Source: an unidentified eubacterium SCB49
GTDB taxonomy: Bacteria; Bacteroidota; Bacteroidia; Flavobacteriales; Flavobacteriaceae
Direction of reading: 5' to 3'
Length of the DNA stretch: 64,000 bases
NCBI GenBank assembly: GCA_000170815.1
Contig: ABCO01000008.1
Span: 97,809 to 161,808 of the forward strand
Both the position numbers and the translations under genes were made by a program. A model generated the notes under the pieces. That model saw only the letters and a program-made list of their open reading frames with translations. It was not told where the DNA came from and made no database searches. Shown in pieces: positions 20,461 through 30,705 of the stretch. The stretch's first letter is position 1. Every line of letters begins with the position of its first letter.

Positions 20461-20548
20461 ACTTCGGAAATGTGCTTGTTTTGGATTAATTTAAGGACTG
20501 ACAATTTACGCATTCTAAGAGGATTGAAACAATTGATATTTCCGAAGT
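20461..20548. repeat. Inverted repeat ACTTCGGAAAT ... ATTTCCGAAGT
   Basis: Two perfectly complementary 11-mers (20461-20471 and 20538-20548) flank 66 nt in the divergent region between the helicase and BNR genes. The same core, TTTCCGAA, recurs elsewhere in the window. Confidence 0.6.
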
Positions 20549-20663
20549 TATAAACAGTTTAAAAATTGAATTTTAATTAACGTTTTAAATATAAATAACT
20601 AAATATTAATTATACTTTAGTTTTAAAAGAGTTATAAATATCTTTAACAAACTTATTTTTTAG

Positions 20664-22259
20664 ATGATGAAAAAAGGCTACACGTTTTTATTTATGCTAT
20701 GTTATATCTGTACTAGTATTGTTATGACAGCACAGGAAGATGTTAATATATCTACGGGGGTATTTTTTGAAGGGGAACCTTACCTAAAAGTAAATCCTGA
20801 AAACCCAAATCACTTAGTTGTTGCATGGATGGGGTATGTAAATGCTTCTCAAAATTTAAAAATAAAAGTAAGAACTAGTTTTGATGGCGGAATAACTTGG
20901 TCACCTATAACTCAAATAGAAAATGCAAACCCTAACTATACCTCTGCAGACCCTTCTATTGCTTTTCATCCTTCTGGTGACGTGCTTATAGCTTTTATAG
21001 ATTGGACTGGCACCGATGCAGATGTACTTTTGGGAGGTATTTACTACAGCCGTTCTTTAGACGGTGGCCTCACTTTTGGCTCACCCGTAGAAGTGTTAAA
21101 CTTAGACGTAATGCCAGACCAAAAAATTATTGATAGACCTTGGATGGTGATTGACAGAAGTAATACCAATACTGCTGGAAACATCTATATCACTTCAATG
21201 AATGCAAAAGATGCAGCGCCAGAATATCACCCTTTTATTTCTACTTCAACAGATAATGGTAATAGTTTTTCATTGGCTACCATAGATGGAGAAAATTGGC
21301 TTTCTGGAGATTTTGTAACATCTCCCATGCCTACTCCAACGGTTCAGAACAATGGCGTTTTACACGTGATCTATCCTTCATTAGTTTTTTCTCAAAACAC
21401 AATGGCTCAATATATTTTAGCTTCAAGTTCTGATGGAGGCACTACATTTAATTACCAATCTGTTTTTGCCTCAAACGAAAGTGCGAGTAATAATGACCCA
21501 TTGCCTAAAAAAGGATATTTGTTGCAAAAGGATCCCTCAGACAATAACCACATTGCATTTTTCTTTCCCTCTAATGTCAATGACGATTTAGACATCTATT
21601 TTACAGAAACTTTTGATGCTGGAGCTAATTGGTCTAACCCAACACGAATTAATGATGACCCCATTGCTAACGATAGATTACAAGATTTAGTTTGGGCAGA
21701 TTTTAATGAAACAGGCGACCTCATTGTCACTTGGCGAGATAGGCGTAACGCCCCAGAAAGTGGTTATGAAACTGCCTCAGAAATATGGGCAGCGTATAGA
21801 CCTAATGGAAGTAATACATTTGAATCAAATTTTCAAATTACAGACGAAACAGTGGCTTACAATGAAGTTCTAGCCCTAGCAGGTAATGACTTTATGAGTG
21901 TTCAACTTGTAGACCAAATTGTCCATACAACTTGGGGTGATACGCGAACAGGTACATTAAAAATATGGTATCAAAGATCTGACACAGAAGGTAATTTACT
22001 ATCCTTAGATGACATTGCAAACAAACAAGAATCACAATTTGTCTTCCCAAATCCTGCCAATACACACGTAACAATACACATTGAAAACTGGACAGAACTC
22101 ACCGTATATTCTTTAGATGGAAAGAAAATAGAATTGATAAAAAACAATACACAAGGTATCGACAATGTGATAAACATCGCTCATTTAAAAAAAGCTACTT
22201 ATCTATTTGAAATAAAAACAAGTTCTGGCAAATACCAACAAAAGGTTATTAAATTATAA
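20664..22259 (+). CDS. Secreted BNR/sialidase-like protein with T9SS sorting domain
   Basis: This 531-aa protein has a signal peptide (about residues 1-23, ending MTAQ) and a six-bladed-propeller-like region with at least five Asp-box-like repeats (SFDGGITW, SLDGGLTF, STDNGNSF, SSDGGTTF, TFDAGANW). The C-terminal type A T9SS sorting domain (about the last 75 residues) starts FVFPNPANTHVTIHI and ends YQQKVIKL. It should be exported across both membranes by the type IX system. A full catalytic sialidase set (Arg triad) is not evident, so I call it sialidase-like only. Confidence 0.88.
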   Translation: MMKKGYTFLFMLCYICTSIVMTAQEDVNISTGVFFEGEPYLKVNPENPNHLVVAWMGYVNASQNLKIKVRTSFDGGITWSPITQIENANPNYTSADPSIAFHPSGDVLIAFIDWTGTDADVLLGGIYYSRSLDGGLTFGSPVEVLNLDVMPDQKIIDRPWMVIDRSNTNTAGNIYITSMNAKDAAPEYHPFISTSTDNGNSFSLATIDGENWLSGDFVTSPMPTPTVQNNGVLHVIYPSLVFSQNTMAQYILASSSDGGTTFNYQSVFASNESASNNDPLPKKGYLLQKDPSDNNHIAFFFPSNVNDDLDIYFTETFDAGANWSNPTRINDDPIANDRLQDLVWADFNETGDLIVTWRDRRNAPESGYETASEIWAAYRPNGSNTFESNFQITDETVAYNEVLALAGNDFMSVQLVDQIVHTTWGDTRTGTLKIWYQRSDTEGNLLSLDDIANKQESQFVFPNPANTHVTIHIENWTELTVYSLDGKKIELIKNNTQGIDNVINIAHLKKATYLFEIKTSSGKYQQKVIKL

Positions 22260-22861
22260 TGGAAGCTCGTTTTAAAAGTTTTAAACACGATAACAGCTTT
22301 TACCTTTCTAAGAGAAACAGTATAGCTGTAATACTTTTACTTATATTTCTATTACTCTTCTGTATTTATAGTCTAACTAAATTAAAAATAGGCGTATGGG
22401 TTTCTTTTAGCGCTTTTCTATTAGTAGCATACACAACTATTATTAATTTTTTTAACCTATTTTCTACAGAGAAACCTAGAGGTACATATAATCGCGACTT
22501 GGTATTAAGTCAAAATCATATAACGATACATAAATCAACATTTAAAATTTCAGAAATAAACAAAATAGAGTTTTCATTGTATGATGATCGTAAAGGAAAA
22601 TTCAAACACCACAATACCTATTTTGAACCTTCAATTTCTCATGGTTTAAATAATAGATTGATTTTACACCTTAAAAAGGGTAAGAAGGTTACAACTTCCT
22701 TTTTACAAGAAAAGAACAGATCTTTAAAACAGCATCCAGAAGTATTGATTCATTATCATAAAATGGGAATTTTACACTGGTTACAACTAATTGATATTCT
22801 AGAAATTACTGATTATGACAAGATTCAAAAATTCAAAAAACAAATCAACGCTGTAGATTAA
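22259..22861 (+). CDS. Two-TM membrane protein with cytoplasmic PH-like region, unknown function
   Basis: This 200-aa protein is not recognised. Two hydrophobic helices (about residues 22-41 and 47-65) form a hairpin. The rest is a soluble, basic, beta-rich region (DLVLSQNHITIHKSTFKISEINKIEF and following) reminiscent of bacterial PH-like domains. Its ATG shares one base with the stop of the BNR gene (TAATG), so the two are translationally coupled. The context does not fix a function. Confidence 0.65.
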   Translation: MEARFKSFKHDNSFYLSKRNSIAVILLLIFLLLFCIYSLTKLKIGVWVSFSAFLLVAYTTIINFFNLFSTEKPRGTYNRDLVLSQNHITIHKSTFKISEINKIEFSLYDDRKGKFKHHNTYFEPSISHGLNNRLILHLKKGKKVTTSFLQEKNRSLKQHPEVLIHYHKMGILHWLQLIDILEITDYDKIQKFKKQINAVD

Positions 22862-22887
22862 TTATATTTGCTTAAAATCACTTTTAT

Positions 22888-23481
22888 ATGTCAATGCTCC
22901 ACTTAAAACTCGAAACAGACCCACGCTGGGTTACTATTGTAGAAAGCAACCTTGAAGAAATACTAACAGATCACGCTTGGTGCGAGCAAAAAGCAGCAAC
23001 AAATGCAATCACCATCATCACCTTAAACAGCGAACACGAAGAGCTTGTGACCGAGCTATTATTACTTGCTCAAGAAGAATTAGAGCATTTTCAGATGGTA
23101 CATGACATTATAAAAGAACGTGGTTACACCTTGGGGAGAGAACGTAAAGATCACTATGTAAATCAGCTTTTTAAATTTACTAAAGCTGGCGGAAACAAAA
23201 CCAGAACAGAAGCCATGGTAGACAGACTTTTATTTTCTGCTATGATAGAAGCAAGAAGCTGCGAACGTTTTAAACTTTTAAGCGAGCGTATTAGCGATAA
23301 GAAACTATCTAAATTTTATCGCGAATTAATGATAAGTGAAGCAGGACATTATACCACATTTTTAGGTTTTGCTCGTAAATATGGTAAAGACCTAGATGTA
23401 GAAAAACGCTGGCAAGAACTCGTTGCTTTTGAAGGTGAGATTATTAAAAGCTACGGAAAGCAAGAAACAATACACGGCTAA
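22888..23481 (+). CDS. miaE: tRNA-(ms2io6A37) hydroxylase MiaE
   Basis: MiaE is a non-haem di-iron monooxygenase that hydroxylates the prenyl group of ms2i6A37 in tRNA. The 197-aa four-helix bundle shows the diiron ligand pattern: an early Glu, AQEELEHFQMV (ExxH), EARSCERF, and ISEAGHYTTF (ExxH). The length is normal. A TATATTTG box lies about 17 nt upstream, so it may have its own promoter despite the 26-nt gap to the previous gene. Confidence 0.92.
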   Translation: MSMLHLKLETDPRWVTIVESNLEEILTDHAWCEQKAATNAITIITLNSEHEELVTELLLLAQEELEHFQMVHDIIKERGYTLGRERKDHYVNQLFKFTKAGGNKTRTEAMVDRLLFSAMIEARSCERFKLLSERISDKKLSKFYRELMISEAGHYTTFLGFARKYGKDLDVEKRWQELVAFEGEIIKSYGKQETIHG

Positions 23482-23602
23482 ACCTTTTCAAAAAAGTAAT
23501 ATTTGCTATCAAAAAAAACGTACGCATATTCATTTTAGCCCTTAATTATAAAACATTTTAAAAAAAATATCGGATTAAAGTTCCAAATTAAAATTATTGT
23601 AC

Positions 23603-23610
23603 TAATTTTG
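23603..23610 (+). promoter_or_regulatory. Probable -7 box (TAATTTTG) of the his operon leader
   Basis: TAATTTTG lies 17 nt upstream of the leader-peptide ATG. A TTC sits at the ideal -33 spacing in place of TTG. Confidence 0.55.
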
Positions 23611-23627
23611 AAACCACAATAAAAAAC

Positions 23628-23687
23628 ATGAATACACAAATACATCATCATCGCTTTAACTCTGGACTACAGTCGAGCAAGAAGTGA
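23628..23687 (+). CDS. hisL: Histidine operon leader peptide (19 aa, HHH)
   Basis: A short ORF, MNTQIHHHRFNSGLQSSKK, with three consecutive His codons lies between the his promoter and the attenuator hairpin. By analogy with his leaders, a ribosome stalling on CAT-CAT-CAT when His-tRNA is scarce would change RNA folding and prevent termination. ATACACA (23632-23638) in the leader ORF can pair with TGTGTAT (23690-23696) just after its stop codon, giving a candidate early structure. The ORF is too short for the ORF track. Confidence 0.85.
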   Translation: MNTQIHHHRFNSGLQSSKK

Positions 23688-23712
23688 TATGTGTATAAAA
23701 CAATATATTATG

Positions 23713-23740
23713 AAACCCGTCTGAGTAATTAGACGGGTTT
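23713..23740 (+). terminator. his operon attenuator hairpin
   Basis: A perfect 10-bp GC-rich stem (AAACCCGTCT / AGACGGGTTT) with an 8-nt loop is followed by TCTGTTTTT. It lies 26 nt after the leader peptide stop and 56 nt before hisG. Confidence 0.88.
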
Positions 23741-23795
23741 TCTGTTTTTAAAAAACTTCCCGATCATTACTCAGCATTTATAAAATAATCAAGTA

Positions 23796-24653
23796 ATGAA
23801 ACCATTAAAAATAGCCATTCAAAAAAGCGGACGTCTTAACGAAGAATCTCTAAAACTTCTTAAAGACTGCGGACTCTCTGTAGACAACGGTCGTGACCAA
23901 CTAAAAGTAACTGTTCGTAATTTTCCACTAGAAATTTACTACTTACGTAACTCAGACATCCCTCAGTATCTCGAAGACGGAGTTGTAGACATCGCTATTG
24001 TTGGTGAAAACCTCTTGATAGAAAAAGAGAAAAATGTAGCTATCGTAGAACAATTAGGTTTTTCTAAATGCCGCGTCTCTCTAGCAGTACCAAAAGATGT
24101 AGAAGTAAATGACATCTCTTATTTTAATGGAAAAAAAATTGCAACATCTTATCCTAATACTCTTAAAACATATTTAGATAAAAATAATGTAAAAGCAGAC
24201 TTACACGTAATTTCTGGCTCTGTAGAGATTGCACCAAATATTGGGCTTGCAGATGGTATTTTTGATATCGTTAGCTCAGGTAGCACCTTATTTAAAAATG
24301 GATTAAAAGAAACGCAAGTCGTTTTAAAATCTGAAGCTGTTTTGGCAAAATCACCTTCTTTAAGCAATGACGCACAAAGCATATTAGACAAGTTATTATT
24401 TAGAATTCAAGCTGTGCAGCGTGCAAAAAAATCTAAATATATTTTACTCAATGTTCCTAATGATAAAATAGAAGCTGTAAGCAACATATTACCTGTTTTA
24501 AAAAGTCCAACCATATTACCTTTGGCAAAAGAAGGATGGAGCTCACTACACAGTGTTATTGAAGAAAACCAGTTTTGGGAAGTCATCGACCAATTAAAAA
24601 CTGCCGGAGCAGAAGATTTACTTATTGTTCCTATAGATAAAATGGTATTATAA
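23796..24653 (+). CDS. hisG: ATP phosphoribosyltransferase (long form)
   Basis: HisG condenses ATP and PRPP, the first and feedback-controlled step of histidine synthesis. At 285 aa it is the long form, with a C-terminal regulatory ACT-like domain (about residues 210-285), so it should be hexameric and not need HisZ. The start KPLKIAIQKSGRLNEES and the PRPP-binding loop region DIVSSGSTLFKNGL are typical. It is the first gene after the leader, and its stop overlaps hisD by one base (TAATG). Confidence 0.96.
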   Translation: MKPLKIAIQKSGRLNEESLKLLKDCGLSVDNGRDQLKVTVRNFPLEIYYLRNSDIPQYLEDGVVDIAIVGENLLIEKEKNVAIVEQLGFSKCRVSLAVPKDVEVNDISYFNGKKIATSYPNTLKTYLDKNNVKADLHVISGSVEIAPNIGLADGIFDIVSSGSTLFKNGLKETQVVLKSEAVLAKSPSLSNDAQSILDKLLFRIQAVQRAKKSKYILLNVPNDKIEAVSNILPVLKSPTILPLAKEGWSSLHSVIEENQFWEVIDQLKTAGAEDLLIVPIDKMVL

Positions 24654-25942
24654 TGAAAAACTATAAAAATCCATCAAACACAACTTGGGCTTCGCTTTGC
24701 AAAAGACCTATTGCAGACAATAAAGCGATTGTACCTGCTGTTGCAAAAATATTAGACACCGTAAAAAAAGGAGGCGACAAAGCACTTTTAGACTATACGC
24801 AAAGGTTTGACAAAGCCACTTTAAACGAATTGAAAGTAACTGCTCAAGAAATTTCTGAAGCAAGTAAAAACGTTTCAAATGAGTTAAAAGAAGCCATCAA
24901 AATCGCTAAAAGTAATATCACCGCTTTTCACAAAGCGCAAGCGCTTGCTCCTCAAAAAATTGAAACCACAAAAGGCGTTACTTGCTGGCAAGAAAGCAGA
25001 GCAATTAGCAAGGTGGGGTTGTATATTCCTGGAGGTAGCGCTCCCCTATTCTCAACGGTTTTAATGTTGGGGATTCCGGCTACAATTGCAGGTTGTAATG
25101 AGATCATTTTATGTTCGCCACCTGATAGCGAAGGCGCTATTAATCCTGCAATTTTATACACCGCTCAATTAATTGGTATTAAAAATATTTTTAAAATAGG
25201 TGGAGCACAAGCCATAGCTGCAATGGCATACGGGACAGAATCTGTACCGCAAGTCTACAAGATTTTTGGACCAGGAAACTCTTATGTAACAACCGCAAAA
25301 CAACAAGTACAACAAGAAGGAGTTGCTATAGATATGCCAGCAGGACCAAGCGAAGTATTGGTCATTGCAGACGAAACAGGCCTACCTGCGTTTATTGCAT
25401 CAGATTTATTATCGCAAGCAGAACACGGCCCAGACAGTCAAGTAGTATTAGTGAGCAATAATGAGCGAATAGCTTCGGAAACTTTAGCCGAATTAAAAAT
25501 ACAGCTAGCCGCTTTGCCACGTAAAGAGATCGCTACAAAAGCATTAGAAAACAGCACATCTTTCGTTTTTGAAACGATAGACCAATGTATAAACTTTAGT
25601 AATCAATACGCGCCAGAGCATTTAATTTTAGCTTCAGATAACACAGACAATTGGTTATCACAAATAGAAAATGCAGGTTCTGTATTTATTGGTAATTACA
25701 GCTGTGAAAGCGCAGGTGATTATGCCAGCGGAACAAACCACACATTACCTACAGCAGGTTTTGCTAAAAATTATAGCGGTGTTACCCTTGGCAGTTTTAC
25801 GAAAGAAATCACATTTCAGAAACTAGAAAAAGAAGGGATTAAAAACATTGGACCAGCAATAGAAATAATGGCAGAAGCAGAAGAGCTAATAGCACACAAA
25901 AACGCCGTAACGTTACGACTAAAAGCATTAGAAAATGAATAA
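24653..25942 (+). CDS. hisD: Histidinol dehydrogenase
   Basis: HisD is the Zn- and NAD-dependent enzyme that oxidises histidinol to histidine in two steps. The 429 aa include GLYIPGGSAPLFSTVLM, GPGNSYVTTAKQQV, DMPAGPSEVLVIAD, AEHGPDSQVVLVS and APEHLIL with the catalytic/metal region. It overlaps hisG by 1 nt and hisC by 8 nt in the operon. Confidence 0.97.
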   Translation: MKNYKNPSNTTWASLCKRPIADNKAIVPAVAKILDTVKKGGDKALLDYTQRFDKATLNELKVTAQEISEASKNVSNELKEAIKIAKSNITAFHKAQALAPQKIETTKGVTCWQESRAISKVGLYIPGGSAPLFSTVLMLGIPATIAGCNEIILCSPPDSEGAINPAILYTAQLIGIKNIFKIGGAQAIAAMAYGTESVPQVYKIFGPGNSYVTTAKQQVQQEGVAIDMPAGPSEVLVIADETGLPAFIASDLLSQAEHGPDSQVVLVSNNERIASETLAELKIQLAALPRKEIATKALENSTSFVFETIDQCINFSNQYAPEHLILASDNTDNWLSQIENAGSVFIGNYSCESAGDYASGTNHTLPTAGFAKNYSGVTLGSFTKEITFQKLEKEGIKNIGPAIEIMAEAEELIAHKNAVTLRLKALENE

Positions 25943-26966
25943 TATATCAAATTTAGTAAGACCAAGCATCGCTGCTCTCAAAGGATATTCTAGTGCCCGT
26001 GATGAGTTTACAGGGCAGGAAGGTATTTTTTTAGATGCTAATGAGAATCCGTATGGTAATTTAAATCGCTATCCAGATCCATACCAGCGACAGTTAAAAC
26101 AAGAAATCTCAAAACTAAAGCACGTTTCAGAAACAAACATCTTTATAGGTAATGGTAGTGATGAAATTATCGACATTACTTTTAGGGTTTTTTGCGAACC
26201 TGCAAAAGACAAAGCAATCATCCTCACTCCTACTTATGGTATGTATGAAGTTTCGGCAGCTATAAATAATGTTGCGCTTATAAATGTGCCTCTCACCAAT
26301 AGTTTTGATATTGATATTGAAGCTACTAATAAAGCCACAGAAGATCCTGATGCAAAGCTTTTAATTATTTGTTCTCCTAACAACCCAACAGGGAATCTGT
26401 TAGACAGAAAATTAATGGAAAAAATAATTACTAATTTTAAAGGTGTTGTTTTAGTAGATGAAGCATACATAGATTTTAGTGAAGAAGTTTCTTGTAACCA
26501 ATGGATAACTAAATTTTCTAACCTCATCGTTATGCAAACGCTAAGTAAAGCCTACGGATTAGCTTCTGCACGTGTGGGAATAGGCTATGCAAATGAGACT
26601 ATTATTAGTTATTTTAACAAGGTAAAACCTCCTTATAACGTAAGCGGACTTAATCAAGCAGCTGCAATAGCTACGCTTCAGAATAATGAAACGTATCTAT
26701 TTCAAAAAGAAAAAATTACTATTGAAAGAGAAAAACTAGAAGAAGCACTTGACCAAAATAGTCTTGTAATAAAAAGATATCCTACAGTAACTAATTTTAT
26801 TTTAGCAGAAGTTACAGATGCAGACGCTATTTATGATGCGCTTACTGCAAAAAATATTATCATCAGAAATAGAACAAAACAAATTAATAACTGTCTGAGG
26901 TTTACAGTTGGAACACCAGAAGAAAACGAGCAATTAATCAACGCCCTAATCAAACTTGCACCATGA
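25935..26966 (+). CDS. hisC: Histidinol-phosphate aminotransferase
   Basis: HisC is the PLP-dependent class I/II aminotransferase that transfers the amino group from Glu to imidazole-acetol phosphate. The 343 aa contain [17 protein letters not shown] at the substrate site, [18 protein letters not shown] and the PLP lysine in [15 protein letters not shown]. It overlaps hisD and, by 4 nt, hisB. Confidence 0.96.
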   Translation: MNNISNLVRPSIAALKGYSSARDEFTGQEGIFLDANENPYGNLNRYPDPYQRQLKQEISKLKHVSETNIFIGNGSDEIIDITFRVFCEPAKDKAIILTPTYGMYEVSAAINNVALINVPLTNSFDIDIEATNKATEDPDAKLLIICSPNNPTGNLLDRKLMEKIITNFKGVVLVDEAYIDFSEEVSCNQWITKFSNLIVMQTLSKAYGLASARVGIGYANETIISYFNKVKPPYNVSGLNQAAAIATLQNNETYLFQKEKITIEREKLEEALDQNSLVIKRYPTVTNFILAEVTDADAIYDALTAKNIIIRNRTKQINNCLRFTVGTPEENEQLINALIKLAP

Positions 26967-28051
26967 AAAAAGTATTATTTATAGACCGTGACGGCACCCT
27001 TGCAATAGAACCACCTATTGATTATCAACTAGATAGTCTAGAAAAATTAACTTACTATCCTGGTGTATTTTCAAACCTTTCAAAAATTGCGAGAGAGTTG
27101 GATTACGAATTAGTGATGGTTACAAATCAAGATGGATTAGGTACAGATTCTTTTCCAGAAGACACGTTCTGGCCAGCACAAAACAAATTAATAGAAGCTT
27201 TTAAAAATGAAGGTGTTGTTTTTTCTGAAATATTAATTGACAAAAGTTTTCCTGCAGATAATGCACCTACGCGTAAACCTAGAACAGGCTTATTACACAA
27301 ATACATTCACGGAGATTATGATTTGGCAAACTCTTTTGTGATAGGAGATCGTGCCACAGATATTAAACTGGCAGTGAACTTAAAAGCACAAGGAATTTTT
27401 ATAGGCGAGGCGAATGACGATGCAGTTTTAAGTACTTGGAGTTGGGAAGAAATTTATCAATTTTTAAAAGAAAGACCAAGAACCGCAACGGTAGTTAGAA
27501 ATACTTCTGAAACCAAAATTGCAATTTCTTTAAACCTTGATGGAACAGGAAAAAAAGACATAAGCACAGGCTTGGGCTTTTTTGATCATATGCTAGAGCA
27601 ACTTGCCAAGCACGGTAATATGGATCTAGATGTACAAGTAGAAGGAGATTTACACATAGACGAACACCACACCATAGAAGATGTTGCCTTAGCACTTGGA
27701 GAAGCTTTTAAACTAGCTTTGGGTTCTAAAAAAGCAATACAACGATACGGTTTTTTATTACCTATGGACGACTGCTTAGCGCAAGTCGCAATAGATTTTG
27801 GCGGAAGACCTTGGTTGGTTTGGGATGCTCCTTTCAGCAGAGAAAAAATAGGAGATCTACCTACAGAAATGTTTATGCATTTTTTTAAGAGTTTTAGCGA
27901 TACAGCACAATGCAACTTAAATATTAAAGCCGAAGGTGATAATGAGCACCACAAAATTGAAGCAATTTTTAAAGCTTGGGCTAAGGCAATAAAAATGGCC
28001 ATTGGTAAAACGGAAGACTTTAGTATTCCTAGTACAAAAGGTGTATTATGA
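26963..28051 (+). CDS. hisB: Bifunctional histidinol-phosphatase / imidazoleglycerol-phosphate dehydratase
   Basis: This 362-aa fusion has two domains. The N-terminal HAD phosphatase (about residues 1-165) starts with [13 protein letters not shown] and has [12 protein letters not shown]. The C-terminal IGP dehydratase (about 170-362) has the two metal-binding motifs DEHHTIEDV and [13 protein letters not shown]. It performs the seventh and ninth steps of the pathway. It overlaps hisC and hisH by 4 nt each. Confidence 0.96.
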   Translation: MKKVLFIDRDGTLAIEPPIDYQLDSLEKLTYYPGVFSNLSKIARELDYELVMVTNQDGLGTDSFPEDTFWPAQNKLIEAFKNEGVVFSEILIDKSFPADNAPTRKPRTGLLHKYIHGDYDLANSFVIGDRATDIKLAVNLKAQGIFIGEANDDAVLSTWSWEEIYQFLKERPRTATVVRNTSETKIAISLNLDGTGKKDISTGLGFFDHMLEQLAKHGNMDLDVQVEGDLHIDEHHTIEDVALALGEAFKLALGSKKAIQRYGFLLPMDDCLAQVAIDFGGRPWLVWDAPFSREKIGDLPTEMFMHFFKSFSDTAQCNLNIKAEGDNEHHKIEAIFKAWAKAIKMAIGKTEDFSIPSTKGVL

Positions 28052-28626
28052 TAGTGATTGTAAAATATAACGCAGGAAACGTACAGTCTGTTCAAAATGC
28101 AATTGCGCGTTTAGGATATGAAAGTGTCATTACAGATAACCCAGAACTGCTAAAAGCAGCAGATAAAGTTATTTTTCCTGGTGTAGGTGAAGCCAGCACA
28201 GCGATGCACTATTTAAAAGAAAGAGAGTTAGATCTATTGATCCCTAAGTTAAAAAATCCTGTTTTAGGGATCTGTTTAGGGATGCAACTACTTTGCGCGT
28301 ACAGTGAAGAAGGCGATACAAAATGCTTAGGTGTTTTTGACAATCAGGTAAAGCGTTTTCCTGCGCAAGACATTGTACCACAAATGGGATGGAATAATTT
28401 TACATCTGTAAGCAGTCCCCTATTTAAAGGAATATCAAAAGAAGATGATGTCTATTTTGTGCATAGTTATTATGCAACCATTACTAAAAACACGGTAGCA
28501 GAAAGCGATTATATTTTACCTTTTTCGGCAGCGCTGCAAAAAGACAATTTTTATGCAACACAATTTCACCCAGAAAAATCTGCCAGTGTAGGCAATACAA
28601 TACTTAAAAACTTTTTAGAATTATGA
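28048..28626 (+). CDS. hisH: Imidazole glycerol phosphate synthase, glutaminase subunit
   Basis: HisH hydrolyses glutamine and channels ammonia to HisF. This 192-aa class I GATase has the nucleophile Cys in GICLGMQLL and the His-Glu pair in [10 protein letters not shown]. It overlaps hisB and hisA by 4 nt. The partner HisF is two genes downstream. Confidence 0.96.
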   Translation: MIVIVKYNAGNVQSVQNAIARLGYESVITDNPELLKAADKVIFPGVGEASTAMHYLKERELDLLIPKLKNPVLGICLGMQLLCAYSEEGDTKCLGVFDNQVKRFPAQDIVPQMGWNNFTSVSSPLFKGISKEDDVYFVHSYYATITKNTVAESDYILPFSAALQKDNFYATQFHPEKSASVGNTILKNFLEL

Positions 28627-29336
28627 GACTCATCCCAGCCATAGATATCATAGACGGTAAATGTGTACGCTTAACAAAAGGCGATTACAGTACAACCAAA
28701 ATATATAATGAAAACCCACTAGAAGTTGCAAAGCAATTTGAAGCCCACGGAATTAAACACTTACACATGGTGGATCTTGACGGTGCCAAGGCTAAAAGCA
28801 TTGTAAATTATAAAGTACTAGAACTCGTGGCTAGCAAGACCTCTTTAAAGATTGATTTTGGAGGCGGCATAAAAAGCGATGAAGATATTAAGGTGGCTTT
28901 TAACTCGGGTGCTCAGCAAATAACCGCAGGAAGTATCGCTGTAAAAAACAAAGCACAAGTTTTAAAATGGCTGTCTACCTATGGTTCAGATAAAATAATA
29001 CTAGGTGCCGATTGCAGAGATAAAAAAATTGCAACCCAAGGCTGGACAGAAACCTCATCGCTAGACGTTATTGACTTTATAAAAGACTATGAGTTAGCAG
29101 GTATTAAATCTGTTATTTGCACAGATATCTCAAAAGACGGGATGCTCGAGGGTGCTTCGGAAATATTATACAAGGAAATTATGGAACAAACTACCATTAA
29201 CTTAATTGCAAGTGGTGGTGTTGCAAATATGGATGATTTATACTCTTTAAAAGCCTTAGGCTGTGAAGGTGCTATCATTGGAAAAGCAATTTATGAAGGG
29301 AGAATTACAATGAAACAACTAGAAGAACTATGTTAA
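28623..29336 (+). CDS. hisA: ProFAR isomerase (phosphoribosylformimino-AICAR-phosphate isomerase)
   Basis: This is a TIM-barrel isomerase of 237 aa. The catalytic Asp pair is visible in [13 protein letters not shown] (N-terminal half) and [10 protein letters not shown] (C-terminal half), with phosphate-binding [10 protein letters not shown] and [10 protein letters not shown]. It overlaps hisH by 4 nt and hisF by 7 nt. Confidence 0.96.
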   Translation: MRLIPAIDIIDGKCVRLTKGDYSTTKIYNENPLEVAKQFEAHGIKHLHMVDLDGAKAKSIVNYKVLELVASKTSLKIDFGGGIKSDEDIKVAFNSGAQQITAGSIAVKNKAQVLKWLSTYGSDKIILGADCRDKKIATQGWTETSSLDVIDFIKDYELAGIKSVICTDISKDGMLEGASEILYKEIMEQTTINLIASGGVANMDDLYSLKALGCEGAIIGKAIYEGRITMKQLEELC

Positions 29337-30085
29337 AAAAGAGAATCATACCTTGCTTAGATATTCAAGACGGACGTACCGTTAAAGGAGTAAATTTTCT
29401 AGATATTAGAGATGCCGGCGATCCTATTGAGTTGGCTAAAAGATATGTAAAAGAAGGTGCAGATGAACTTGTATTTCTAGACATTACAGCTACTGTAGAA
29501 AAACGAAAAACATTAGTTGAATTAGTCACTAAAATCGCAAAAGAAATCAACATTCCTTTTACTGTTGGTGGTGGCATAAATAGTGTAGAAGATGTTGCCG
29601 CTCTTGTAAAAGCCGGAGCAGATAAAGTAAGTATTAACAGTGCTGCAGTAAAGAATCCAGATTTAATTAGTGCCATTGCAAAACGTTTTGGGAGTCAATG
29701 TCTGGTAGTGGCAATAGACACAAAATTTGAAGACAACGATTGGTGGGTTTACACACACGGAGGTAGAAACAAAACGACATTAAAAACAGTTGCTTGGGCA
29801 CAAGAAATTGAACGTTTAGGTGGCGGAGAGATTCTGTTAACTTCTATGAATAGTGACGGGACAAAAGATGGGTTTTCAATAGACGTTACCCAGAAAGTTT
29901 CTGAAGCCATTTCCTTACCTGTGATAGCTTCTGGAGGTGCAGGATCAGAAAAACATTTTAAAGAGGTATTTGAACAAACCAAGGCAACAGGCGGACTAGC
30001 AGCAAGTATTTTTCATTTTAACGAAATTCCAATCCCTGTTTTAAAAGACTACCTATCAAAAAATAATATCTCAGTAAGAAAATAA
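29330..30085 (+). CDS. hisF: Imidazole glycerol phosphate synthase, cyclase subunit
   Basis: HisF is a TIM barrel that uses HisH-derived ammonia to form IGP and AICAR. The 251 aa have the catalytic [15 protein letters not shown], the phosphate loops [12 protein letters not shown] and [12 protein letters not shown], and [14 protein letters not shown] with the second catalytic Asp. Four nucleotides separate its stop from hisIE. Confidence 0.97.
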   Translation: MLKKRIIPCLDIQDGRTVKGVNFLDIRDAGDPIELAKRYVKEGADELVFLDITATVEKRKTLVELVTKIAKEINIPFTVGGGINSVEDVAALVKAGADKVSINSAAVKNPDLISAIAKRFGSQCLVVAIDTKFEDNDWWVYTHGGRNKTTLKTVAWAQEIERLGGGEILLTSMNSDGTKDGFSIDVTQKVSEAISLPVIASGGAGSEKHFKEVFEQTKATGGLAASIFHFNEIPIPVLKDYLSKNNISVRK

Positions 30086-30089
30086 AATT

Positions 30090-30674
30090 ATGAAATTACA
30101 ATACAAAGACAACGGATTAGTACCCGCAGTAATACAAAACGCAGCAACGCTTCAAGTATTAATGGTGGGCTACATGAACGAAGAAGCTTTTTTAAAAACC
30201 AAAGCAGAACAACGGGTAACCTTTTTCAGCAGAAGCAAACAACGCTTGTGGACTAAGGGAGAAACATCTGGTAATTTTCTAGAAGTAGTATCTATAAAAG
30301 AAGATTGCGATCAAGATAGTTTGCTAATAAAAGTAAATCCTGTGGGGCCAGTATGCCATACGGGATCAGCTAATTGTTTTGATGACAATAGCGTACAGGG
30401 ATTTTTATATGAGTTAGAGCAAACTATTGCAAAACGTGTTGAAGAAGGCGATGAATCATCTTACACTGTCTCTCTTTTTAAAAGAGGAATGAATAAGATC
30501 ATCCAGAAATTTGGAGAGGAAGCTATCGAGCTTGTTATTGAAGCTAAAGACGACAATGATGATTTATTTAAAAATGAAGCTGCAGATTTATTCTATCACT
30601 TGTTAGTAATGTTCAATGCTAAAGGTTTTAAGATAGAAGATATTGAAGAAGTGTTGAGGGAGAGATCAAAATAA
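30090..30674 (+). CDS. hisIE: Bifunctional phosphoribosyl-AMP cyclohydrolase / phosphoribosyl-ATP pyrophosphatase
   Basis: This 194-aa fusion has an N-terminal HisI domain (TFFSRSKQRLWTKGETSGN, EDCDQDSLLIKV, GPVCHTGSANCF, with Zn and Mg ligands). The C-terminal HisE domain (about residues 105-194) has IIQKFGEEAIELVIEAKDD and NEAADLFYHLLVMF. It catalyses the second and third steps and is the last his gene. Confidence 0.96.
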   Translation: MKLQYKDNGLVPAVIQNAATLQVLMVGYMNEEAFLKTKAEQRVTFFSRSKQRLWTKGETSGNFLEVVSIKEDCDQDSLLIKVNPVGPVCHTGSANCFDDNSVQGFLYELEQTIAKRVEEGDESSYTVSLFKRGMNKIIQKFGEEAIELVIEAKDDNDDLFKNEAADLFYHLLVMFNAKGFKIEDIEEVLRERSK

Positions 30675-30705
30675 ATGTATATTTCAACTTAAATCAAATA
30701 ATGAG

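Noticed and set aside
20664-22259. True sialidase
   Set aside because: Asp-box repeats alone do not show sialidase activity and no clear catalytic Arg triad was seen, so it is called sialidase-like.
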